64,000 bases of DNA. Source: Sthenelais limicola (taxonomy: Eukaryota > Annelida > Polychaeta > Phyllodocida > Sigalionidae). The notes below the pieces were generated by a model, which saw nothing but the letters and a program-made list of their open reading frames with translations, was not told where the DNA came from and searched no databases. The first letter of the stretch is position 1, and the number at the start of each line of letters is the position of its first letter. Below, in pieces: positions 12,601-21,200 of the stretch. Where the stretch lies: positions 33,796,873-33,860,872 of the forward strand of contig OW804102.1 of the NCBI GenBank assembly GCA_942159475.1. Direction: 5' to 3'. Made by a program: the position numbers and the translations under genes.

Positions 12601-14491
12601 AATTTTATCACAAATTACAAAGAGGTTAGGCCAATGTAAAATATCGTTCCTATTCCCATTTATAATAACAACTAAAGGCCCTTGTCCACTGAGCCGATTC
12701 TCACAGAATTTAGTGGAAAAGGGTCCTCCGCGGCGCAAAATCGCATGGGAATCGGCTTGGTGGACTAGGGCCTTAAATCTACCTTCAATGTACAGTCCAT
12801 GTCTTGCTCTTCTTCCTCACCCATGTCATCATAGGACTCGTCCTCGAGGTTTTCCATAAATTTCTCGTAATCACAGACATCTTGGGTAGAAGTTATACAT
12901 GTAGTATCTGTAAAGTAGCCCGGATATTAATATTAGTAATCTTCTCTTCCTAAAAGGTATGGGAACAACACAACACTTCATAAGAATTATATAATATGTA
13001 TGGATTATGTCGTCAGAAAATGTAGTATTTGCCTTCACTTGCCTTCGTCTGAAATTTGAGTTATTTGAGAGGATTGGTGAAGACGAACTCTACATTTTCT
13101 GAAAATCTCACCCATATATTGATAACAATGTTTGGCACTTCATACAATCCACTTTGATAACACAACTGCAGAACATTAACTTCAATCACGTATAGCTTAT
13201 CAGTACAGTTCAATGTTCAGTTAAGTCGATCAGTTTGGTACAGCATTTGTCAGCTGATATATCAGCTCACTATTTATAAATAGTGGGAATAGCTTTCAAA
13301 TTAATGGCCAACAGGCAACGGTAGTTATCTGTACCACAATGGTACCTTTAATTTCCGACTAAGTGAGCAAAGAGAAAGCTCGAAAATAGTCAAACAAATG
13401 TTTATAGTAACCAGATCTAACAGCTTTTAATATAGGGTATTTAATTATGTGTATGATAGATTACAGTTAATATGAATTATAACAAATATGAAATTCAAAA
13501 TATATTCACTTACTCACTCACTATGTAGTCAACAGTGCAATGTTCGGGGATCCGTCTACAGTATGTTTATCACCCCATCTCAATATTAAACACATCACTC
13601 ATTCCTCTTTATTCTGATGTAAACCTTTAGAATTTAGTTTAATGTTCTAATTTCTCAGATTATATGAGTTAACAAAGCCGAGGTACTACCAAAACAGTAT
13701 AAGTATTCTCCGTATAAGAATATTGTAAAACAAATATACCATATTTGGGCTGTTCAGTTGCTGCAACAGTTGCTTGTTATATCCCTAGCATTAATGTCCT
13801 CTGCTTCACCCGCGATTCCACCTCCCCCCACCTCCACCCCCACCCCCCACATCATTGAAGTAATTGGCCGTTAATCAATTGCATTCAATGACTATTCTCA
13901 TCATCTACATATATTGTAAATATAAATAGAGAGTATCTTCGCGAATAAAGTATATATAGATAAGAATTTTAGAAATCACCCATGAACATTGACAGTGAAA
14001 CTAATGCAATCTCTAGTAGTGTTTTATCTAGGCCACAACTATTTCCCATGTAAACATTACAATACAATGTATCTATAAAAAAAGTTGTTACTGTGGGAAT
14101 ATTCACATGTGTAGCCTGTGTTCTGCCTATAAAGAGGGAGAAAAATAAAGTAAGTTCTGTCATTTCTAATATTGATATATATTCTATAGATTGTTATAAA
14201 GAAAGGAAAATTAGTTGAAATCATTGACTTTCAAACCAGAGGGAACCCATCGATCTGATACTAATACTTCGGTACACAAATACCCACACCCACGTGTTCC
14301 AAGTATTAACAACAGCAACAAGAACATAAAAGAACCTTACAACTACCAGTCTGCCATATAATAATATAGCTGAAACAAGAGTACAACCATACCATACACA
14401 TATAAAATGACTATGACATAGATATGAGAAACTTAAATTATTACTTACAAAATAGTACTACAATAAACAGCCTGATCCAAGCGTACTCCAT
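3517..14491 (-). CDS. Secreted or membrane immunoglobulin-superfamily protein gene, 5' part (seven exons)
   Basis: I reconstructed this gene from splice signals and phases. The coding exons in order are 14491-14449, 12907-12783, 11392-11306, 10395-10215, 8799-8579, 8107-7996 and 3629-3517. They sum to 882 bp (294 codons) and every junction keeps frame. The protein starts with a hydrophobic signal peptide, then an acidic segment with a run of Glu, then Ig domain 1 (Cys in FSC, Trp in IKW, DSGIYTC), Ig domain 2 (TIGC ... EIICY) and the first half of Ig domain 3 (SAKFDC). An acidic stretch ahead of Ig domains recalls the FGFR acid box, and tandem Ig domains also fit interleukin-1-receptor-like proteins. 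Neither assignment is secure, because no transmembrane or cytoplasmic exon was found. The gene probably continues past the left edge. Confidence 0.75.
5758..6100. mobile_element. MITE with AGGGGATTTGCAT-type ends (copy 1)
   Basis: The left end reads AAGGGATTTGCATAGCCGCC and the right end is the complement of TAGGGGATTTGCATGTGCCA, so the first 13 or so bases are inverted. Related copies are at 8371-8530 (one arm) and 40295-40645 (rearranged). The 123-aa open frame inside is not a gene. It lies in the intron between exons 6 and 7 of the IgSF gene. The rest of 3630-5757 shows no gene. Confidence 0.6.
6521..6588. mobile_element. Right-end fragment of the GGGTCAGATTTTCAG MITE
   Basis: The string GTTATTTGAGAAGATTGGT, followed by AATTGTACATTTTCTG and a degraded terminal CACCCCTAT, matches the right end of the 250-bp family whose fuller copies are at 9179, 10953, 26038, 37505 and 60545. 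Confidence 0.6.
6926..7812. mobile_element. 0.89-kb nonautonomous DNA transposon with AATCGTG subterminal repeats
   Basis: The ends are inverted: left TAAAGCGGTGAATACACAGT and right complement TAAGCGGTGAATACACAGTC. Both flanks carry many copies of ACGATT/AATCGT, some as ACGATTAATCGT palindromes. The centre is A/T-rich with no transposase. It sits in the large intron before the third Ig exon. Confidence 0.75.
7996..8107 (-). CDS. IgSF gene exon 6: second half of Ig domain 2
   Basis: The acceptor is ATTCACAG and the donor GTGAGT, with 37 codons plus one base. It reads ISEADHGKEIICYIDTSNSE, with the second Ig cysteine in EIICY, followed by a strand ending in LNLH. The phase (0 in, 1 out) matches the exon that ends Ig domain 1. 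Confidence 0.75.
8371..8530. mobile_element. One-arm fragment of the AGGGGATTTGCAT MITE
   Basis: The segment starting GGTATTTGAATGTGCCACTG, with CGCATGTCTGGTACAGTGCA, matches the right arm of the copy at 5758-6100. It lies in the short intron between Ig domain 2 exons. The small open frame over it is not a gene. Confidence 0.55.
8579..8799 (-). CDS. IgSF gene exon 5: first half of Ig domain 2
   Basis: The acceptor is TTTCTTCCAG and the donor GTATGA. The 221 bp keep frame from the phase-1 end of exon 4 to phase 0. It reads YTPAYGQVTIGCRVTLSG near its start, with the first Ig cysteine in TIGC, and contains RRWLIEDGDL where an Ig C-strand tryptophan would fall. A MITE begins about 22 bp upstream of the acceptor. 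Confidence 0.75.
8825..9021. mobile_element. 197-bp MITE with TTAA target duplication (copy 1)
   Basis: TTAA flanks both sides (8821-8824, 9022-9025). The ends are inverted: AGGTGGTCTCCACTGGCTGC on the left and the complement of GGGTGGTCTCCACTGGCTGC on the right. TTAA duplications are typical of piggyBac or Kolobok elements. A second copy is at 46646-46853, and an end fragment at 35653-35680. Confidence 0.85.
9179..9427. mobile_element. 250-bp MITE, GGGTCAGATTTTCAGAAAATG family
   Basis: The left end is TATGGGTCAGATGTTCAGAA and the right end CTGAAAATCTGACCCATA, imperfect inverted repeats of about 30 bp. The internal landmark GGTTATTTGAGAAGATTGGC is shared by all copies. The flank is TA-rich. 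It lies in an intron of the IgSF gene; the rest of that intron (9428-10214) shows no gene. Confidence 0.8.
10215..10395 (-). CDS. IgSF gene exon 4: second half of Ig domain 1
   Basis: The acceptor is GTTACAG, and 60 codons plus one base follow. It reads STIKWKRDGKTI (C-strand Trp) and VTLKDSGIYTCEDT (the D-x-G-x-Y-x-C motif of Ig F-strands). The donor reads ATAG|GCAAGT, a GC-AG intron that otherwise matches the consensus perfectly. Confidence 0.88.
10953..11196. mobile_element. 250-bp MITE, GGGTCAGATTTTCAG family (diverged)
   Basis: It runs from ATATGGGTCAGATCTTCAGA to TTTCATCCATATAT with the internal landmark GGTTATTTGAGAAGGTTGGT. Orientation is as in the copy at 9179. Confidence 0.75.
11306..11392 (-). 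CDS. IgSF gene exon 3: first half of Ig domain 1
   Basis: The acceptor is TATTTCCACAG and the donor ACG|GTAATT, an exact 29 codons in phase 0. It ends in HIAAEGENVVFSCVVDKT, a classic Ig A'/B-strand with the first cysteine. It joins exon 4 in frame to give one complete Ig fold. Confidence 0.85.
11405..11800. mobile_element. 0.4-kb MITE with AAAATGAGTCACAAGTCGCA ends
   Basis: The left end AAAATGAGTCACAAGTCGCA is inverted at the right as TGCGACTTACGACTCATTTT. Relatives are at 25556-25795, 38635-38690, 44525-44700 and 59650-59915. The left end lies about 12 bp upstream of the acceptor of IgSF exon 3. Confidence 0.7.
11971..12153. mobile_element. 183-bp MITE with GGGGGGCGTTTCATAAGTT ends
   Basis: The ends are GGGGGGCGTTTCATAAGTT and AACTTATGAAACGCCCCCC, a perfect 19-bp inverted repeat. 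The interior contains GCGCGC and AACGAACGC repeats. It lies in an IgSF intron; no coding sequence inside. Confidence 0.88.
12673..12776. mobile_element. 104-bp MITE with TAAGGCCCTNGTCCACT ends
   Basis: The left end AAGGCCCTTGTCCACTGAGC and the right end GGTGGACTAGGGCCTT are inverted, and GAGCCGATTC/GAATCGGCTT continues the repeat. Its right end stops six bases from the 5' splice site of IgSF exon 2. A related end lies near 44115-44165. Confidence 0.8.
12783..12907 (-). CDS. IgSF gene exon 2: acidic segment after the signal peptide
   Basis: The acceptor is CTTTACAG and the donor AAG|GTAGAT, with two bases plus 41 codons. The encoded stretch is rich in Asp and Glu (ENLEDESYDDMGEEEEQD) and has three cysteines. 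The entry phase fits the single base left by exon 1. It is probably an extracellular acidic linker ahead of Ig domain 1. Confidence 0.75.
13045..13118. mobile_element. Right-half fragment of the GGGTCAGATTTTCAG MITE
   Basis: Contains GTCTGAAATTTGAGTTATTT, then CTACATTTTCTGAAAATCTC and CCCATATA, matching the right end of the 250-bp family. The rest of the intron (13119-14448) shows no gene. Confidence 0.65.
14449..14491 (-). CDS. IgSF gene exon 1: start codon and signal peptide
   Basis: The ATG opens MEYAWIRLFIVVLF, a short polar start and a hydrophobic core as in a signal peptide, then splits a codon at the donor GTAAGT. The open phase fits exon 2. Upstream TATA-like sequence is at 14510-14530 (complement of TATATATGTATA), at a distance that would suit a short leader. 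Confidence 0.7.
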
Positions 14492-16529
14492 TTCCTAACA
14501 TGATGGTGAACATGTATATATATGTATACATGTGATTGATTACTTTTAAATAGGTCTACATACCTGAATTGTCAAGGTCAAGGAGGTTACTCAAAGAAAA
14601 AAAGCAAAGATAAGAAGCAGGTGGTATAGGAGAGTGTTGATAGGAAGGTTAGGCTAAATGTTCGAATGAGCGATTAAATATTATCAGTTTTCTGGGTCAA
14701 CACACCGAGACCTGGTATCAGTTAATCTAAAATCTTAGAATGGCTTTGTGTCATGGCATAGACACTGTAAAGGTAGATCCACACATTCATTTAATGCACA
14801 ATACATTAACACTTGTTTTTTGGGCTACAGACGAAAACATGGACAATGTTGTTCACAAATGTACCCTTAATTTGATTTTGAATAAAAATGTGTCCAAACT
14901 TAGGTTTGGATTCATTTTTATTTATCTCTTAGCTTACGTAATTAATTCACTGGTTTTTAATATGAAAAGGGTATATATATGCATTGGATAAATCATCAAC
15001 TAGAATTAAAAGGAGGACATTTCTCTATTTCTCTATTATAAATACTGACATTTGCATTTCACAATGGTAATATTAGACGCAGCATGAAGTAATATTGCTA
15101 TTAGTGTTAGTTCGGTAGTATTGTTATTAACATTGATATGAATACAGTCTAGGCCCAAAGTTAAGAGATTCCCTTCAAACTAAGGAAAAGCCTCTCGCCT
15201 CAAACCATAAAATGCCATTATAATTCCATTAAGACCGCAAAATGTCATTATATTCCCATTAAAGCGCCGAGACTTAGACCAGGAAATCGATAAGCGAAGT
15301 AGGCTGACATACCATTATTATCTGATCTGATGGTTTGGACCTAGTGTGAATACATAGGGAAGCAGGGCTGCACTTTACTGCCATTTAAACTACCCAGGAT
15401 TACAGAACTTGTACTGTTATCATTGTTATACATATCCCAGAGCTTATGTCATTTACGGATTAATAAAAAAAGACCTCCCATCTGGTCCTAGTATTTCGTT
15501 GTTCTGTATTTTTATTCATGGATTGAGGAACTTTGATTGTCGCCCTCAGAAAAAAGGAATAAGTAAGAAAGTAAAAATAGCAATGTGACATCAAGCAATC
15601 TCTGAATAGCACAAGGCAGAAGTGTGAATTAAAAACAATATAATTTCATCCCATTTCATCACAGATCATGCTTTGATCATCGCTATCGATAACACTGTAC
15701 CTGGATGCTAAACGCTAGAGGAAATTGGAAGTTATTCATGCTTAGATATAATACAAAAATACATCTAGACAAATTTACTCTAGCATCCCTGATAATTGTC
15801 CCAAGGCTAGTTAAAAAACAAAAATGGTATTGTGCAATTATAATGTTTGAAAGAACCTTTTGACTTATATTATCATGCAAAGATATAAAATGGTTAAATA
15901 GATAAAATGAAATACTGCATTTGCCTTTTGCCACTCAAAGAATGTAAATTTGCAGAACGTATGTAGCTATTGTTGCAACAATGCGAATACAACATACATG
16001 TATCCAGTTCGTGCTTGAGTTCTATTTTATCAGTTGCTGATCGGAAAACATGTTACAATTCACCTGTAACAATACAAACAAATCGAACTCAGTTTTATAG
16101 ACAGTCACAATACTTGCAAAATAGATGCTGATATTAGTGTCAAGTGTACATAAATTTTAAAAAAGCTTAGTTTGCGTAACCTTCTACATTAAACTGTATA
16201 ATGTAAGATAGCATTAATGTCTCCGGATTCAATATTGTATGTGGAATATTTCTTTTTATAGAGAGACAATTACGGTTCGGGTATATTTGCTCAGAATCCA
16301 TTTCCCTCATTTCAAAGTACCGGTATAATAATGAATGGCACGATTATATACATGAAAGTATCAATTTTCAATATTAGCGTCAACCTCTTTTTTAATGCTG
16401 CATTTTCAGCTATCACGATACAAGATATCTTACCAAGTAGTCTCATGCTATAACTTAACAGACTGAATCCATCAATAGTTTGCAGCTGTTATATGTTTAT
16501 TGAAGAACCTAAAGTAGAATCGGACAAGA
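14492..16529. other. Spacer without recognisable genes
   Basis: AT-rich sequence between the IgSF gene and the M60 gene. The open frames at 14740-14991 and 15683-15934 lack domain features and look accidental. I see nothing else that can be supported. Confidence 0.6.
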
Positions 16530-17320
16530 AAAAAAATGCCGCCAGTGAGCGATAATAAGTGAAGTAAGCGCAGGGACAGGTTTTGGCGGGACTCCGTAAT
16601 AGCAATGAGGCATTTTATGAAGCCCTGTAGTAAAAACTACGGACAAAATCCTCCAAGATTTTAGTCAAATGAGTGTTAGATGGGTTGGAAAAGAATGGAA
16701 CAAAGTGTAGAACATCTTCAGTTTTTGACCTACGTTACCGGAGAGTGCAGCTTTATCTGAGTGAGTGAGTGAGATTGGTTGCTTTCCGCCCTTATCAACA
16801 CATTTAATATGGTTATATCAAGGGCGGGAGAGCTGAGAGGGAGGTAGTTTATGATCATACCCAGGAAATAGAGATAGAGAAGAAGGGAGAGAGAGAGACA
16901 GAGAAAAAGAGACAGAAAGGCACTTTATGATCATACCTAGGACCAAAGCTTTATCTGAGGGTGCAGCTTTAACAGAGCATTGTACACAGTGATTGAGACT
17001 TGGCTTCACACATTATTAAAGTACTCCACGATAGTGCATACTGCCGTCCACTAGAAAATAAAATAGAACTAATCTTATCAAACTATCTCTCACAAATAGT
17101 AATGCTCATTTCAAATGGTTAAAAATGGTCCTGGGTATGACCATAAAGTTCCTTTCTCTCTCTTTTTCTCTTGTCTCTCTCTCCCTTCTTCTCTATCTCT
17201 ATTTCCTGGGTATGATCATAAACTGCCTCCCTCTCAGCTCTCTCGCCCTTGATATAACCAAATTAATTGTGTTGATAAGGGCGTAAAGCAACCAATCTCA
17301 TTCACTCACTCACTCAAATG
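16530..17320. repeat. Composite repeat with inverted CACTCACTC/GAGTGAGTG arms
   Basis: A module at 16762-16950 (GAGTGAGTGAGATTGGTTGC to ATGATCATACCTAGGACC) is repeated in inverted orientation at 17130-17318. A third copy is at 55046-55236. A second module at 16530-16740 (GAGCGATAATAAGTGAAGTA; GAAGCCCTGTAGTAAAAAC) recurs at 55300-55480 and 47893-48065. The arms contain GAGAGA/TCTCTC runs. No coding content. Confidence 0.7.
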
Positions 17321-17570
17321 GTTAATAGCGGATATGTATTAAAAGAGACCCAATCATTAAAAATACTAATGATGCAAATTTCCATATGAAAAACAACTGT
17401 TATAATGATGACAGTATCACACATCTGTATGTATCAACGTTTATACCATCTATATGATATAATCAACATGTAGAAACCACCTGTTATACTAGTAATCAAT
17501 GCTCCAACATTGACTAAACCCAATGGCAATATTTAATATGTATCTAGAACCAGCTGCTTTAGGGTTAGGC

Positions 17571-17654
17571 TAAATATAAGGGTGGCCCCTCCCTAATTCC
17601 AAACAAGCAGGAGCGACGTCGACCACTCAGCAGAACAGACAAAGCAACTTGTTG
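17571..17654 (+). promoter_or_regulatory. Probable core promoter and noncoding exon 1 of the M60 gene
   Basis: TAAATATAAG at 17571 is TATA-like. A start about 30 bp downstream would give a leader exon ending at 17654 with the donor TTG|GTTAGT. The next acceptor, around 18214-18220, lies just before the signal-peptide ATG. This is inferred from motif spacing only. Confidence 0.4.
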
Positions 17655-18222
17655 GTTAGTATTTTTCACCCACAGACACTAACATTATGTTCATAAACTT
17701 TATTTATTTGAAATATTGGTAGATTTGGTTTTTGTAGGCACCAGTAGCACGTCTTTAAGAAAAACCCACATTTAAATGTATATGAATTAGATAATAATAG
17801 GTTGAAATATACACTTGAATTATTTCATTTAACATCAAACATTTCAAATTAATTCACATGCTAATTAGTTCAAATTAATTAAACGAATTTGCGAAGCGAA
17901 GCTTGGATTTCACACATAGCTTATTGAAATTAAATTAAAAATATTTGCTATATTAAAAGTAGCAAAAATATGTGGAGTGTATGTTTTATTTTAGACAATA
18001 CATTATCCACAATTATAAATGGATTCTAGCGGCTAGAGGGCAATGGCAATGCTAGTTATTGTATTTAATTTTTTTTATTCAGATAAGAGATTATGCAGTT
18101 AAGTTATGTTCAGTTAGTAGCTGTATCCATTTACATTACAGAAACATAACTATGGAAAAATAATAATATACCATCAAGTAACACTACCTAAACATCATTA
18201 GTATTTTAGGTTAGGTGCAGAA

Positions 18223-18286
18223 ATGGCAATGTCCAGCAACGTCGTACTACTGCTGGCTGCCTTTAGCTCCCTTAGCCTTGGAGCAG
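18223..18286 (+). CDS. M60 gene coding exon 1: signal peptide
   Basis: ATG in AGAAATGG context (A at -3, G at +4). It encodes 21 residues ending in a small-residue cleavage-like site, then the donor CAG|GTAGGT with one base of a split codon. Confidence 0.8.
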
Positions 18287-21200
18287 GTAGGTGTATTGCT
18301 TTCTTTCTTGTCTTCCCAAATCACCTATCCTTTTTACCCTATCCATTTACATAGATACCAAGCTAATATTGTGAATGAGTGTTGTCAATAATTTCTGAAA
18401 TAAAGCAATTTTATTCCACGATCGTTCTATTTTGCATTACGTTTCCACCCTTTTCATTTACATGTTGTTAAAGAAAGAGTTCAGCCTGGACTAAAATAGG
18501 AATACATCAACGCCTTACCTCTTTAGCTACGACGGGATACGTTTTTATCATTTGATAGCATTCAAATAACTTCACTAAACAATATTAAAGTGTCCGAATT
18601 CGTGCGTAATCCATCTTTTAGAGAGGCTGACATCTTGGGCTTATCTCCCATGATTCCCTGCGAGAAGTGACGTAGCTGATGCTCGCCACAAGTTGTTTAC
18701 ATCTTAGGACAGCATGAGAATGAATGGACGCGTAACCTACTAAGTTGACATTGTTCTAATTTGTTGTATTTTCACTGGATTGGGCAACAGCCATGCCTAC
18801 TTGTGCCGCATATGATTGTACAAACCGTACAGGGAAGGGTACACTCCAAAAGCTATCATTTTTTGCATTTCCATTGAATGATAGCTCCCTACTCAAAATC
18901 AAAATCAGCATCCATTGCCTGAGTCTGAGAGGGTGTGGCAAAGGTACCATGCTCCCATTCCCTTTCTCCTTTCTCCTTACAATGTAAGGACTCATATCTA
19001 TAGCTGAATATCTTTGATGCTAGTTGTAATTCTCACTCACTATCAGTGTGGGGCTTCGGTCATTGCTCTGGCCATTGCTGTGAAACTGGGTCATTGGTCA
19101 CGTGATTCCTAGCCATAGTGTGATTGGCCAAGTTCCCCTACCCACACTGCATTGCTGCAACATGGCGTCATAAACAAGAGCTACATGACGAACATCTACA
19201 ACATGTTCCCCAAGGGAAAAGGAACATATAGACAAGGGAAATATCAAACTAGTACTACAGCAAGCAAGAATAATGTATTATCTGTCTAAACAGAGGGCAA
19301 AATTAGTGTGTCAACAATTCTATAGTTGTAAATGCATAGATTCTAGGCTGTGTTGTTGTTTGGGGTTATCTCTTGTGCAAGTTTGCCGCCTGCACAGGCC
19401 TGCACAGGCCTTCCTTGGTGCTAGTGTATAGCAGATTCATGTGCATTTTGGACTCAGAGGGAAGGGGCCTAAAATATGTCACTGGAGGAGAGAACATGGC
19501 GGCCTCTACAAGGGAAAATAGTTCCCTTTTCTCTCTCTTATACTGGTATTAATTGGATGCCAGGGAACAATTTACCCTAAATACATCATTATCAACATGG
19601 TAAGGAGTTCGTGTAGAGCTATTTTATCCCAGGCTGAACTGTTTCTTTAACGATTCACCTTCAGCGGGGTTTGAGTAGTGAGGTAGAGGTCTGAGCAGGT
19701 GACGTTGAGGTAGAGTAGTTTGCAGAATTGCTCGCAGGGGGCAGCAATGACCGAGCATACAGCAGAGGCTGGATGTCTAGATTATTACGCCATTCAAATC
19801 CTTCGGAAATTTGTGAAGTATCCAACTGATGAGTAGTATAAAAATACCCAGCTACTTTTTAGCTATGCATGGTCAATTTAGGCATAACATCCATGAAATG
19901 ATTGAAAATGCAGTTGCAATTCAATATAGTGCTCCTAAATGTATGGACCAACGAGGGGTTATCTTTGCTGTGTCCTTTGTGCGGGGGTAATGGTTGATAT
20001 ATCTTGATTATATTTACTTTATTTGTACGGGACATGGCGATGGAAAATATAATCGCTGATAATAATTGTCTACTATAGAAGAATAATTTCTAGTATATTA
20101 TATATATAGTTGTGAATATTTTGTTCTATTTTTAGTATATCTAGTATTAGTAAATTGTATGTCATTAAGACCAATTCTATCTCATATTCTTGTAGGTTAG
20201 AGATATTAACTGAAGTGACTAATGAGAACATTTGTGTAGAATATTGCGTTTTTACATACATGTGAATGTATTTAAATAATGGCCTTTAATTGAATGCAAG
20301 AAATGTAACTATTTTCACGGAAAAGACAATCATTTTGTTGCAAAAGGCTATACATTTAACATGTTCCTCAAATAATGATCCAGTCATACCTCTGAACGAT
20401 ATGTGAGTCAGGAGAAACATATTCATTAATGGATGAAAAGTCAGTCATGCGATGCACAAAGCCCTAAACTAATTCACTATTATTTCAGATCTCCGCCTGA
20501 AGCTTCGCCATGCTGTTGGGCCACATGTATGTAAAGGATTACATCTTGTGAAATCTGGCTTTCGTTTTTGTTCTGGTTAAAAATATCATTATTGGTCACA
20601 ATTTCAAATAATCATTATATTAGTTACAAAAGACGCACAACCTACGAATGGTTGTTCCATGCGTTGTCATTTCAAAAACTAAACTACAATATAGAGAAAT
20701 GTAAAAGTTTATTATACCCAGAGATTTTAAACCCAATTAAGCAGACCTTTTTCTTCAACCAAGAGACGAGACACGTTTCGTATTAATACATTCCTTCTCA
20801 TAGTAACGATCAGTTTCTATGAAGTTTTACAGAATAAAAATATGCAATAGTTTGATATAATCCAGGCATACTATTATAAGACAATGATATAAGACAGGTG
20901 GTATACATGTTCAAAATATTTGAACAAATTGTATAAATCCTGAAAGCAAATCATAGAAAGATATTTGTATTGTATTTATATTAGTTTATTCAGTCGCATT
21001 TCATCATTAACAACAATGTTCTCTGCTGACCTACTCAACAAATATCAATGGAGATAATATACACTTTTGATATTAATAAAACATCAACAATCAACATATC
21101 CGATATAAAAATAGGAGAAAATGGTTGCAAAGTCCACAGATATACCATGTTCAATTTGGGCGTATAAGCTCTCATACATGTACACTTATGATAATAGAAA

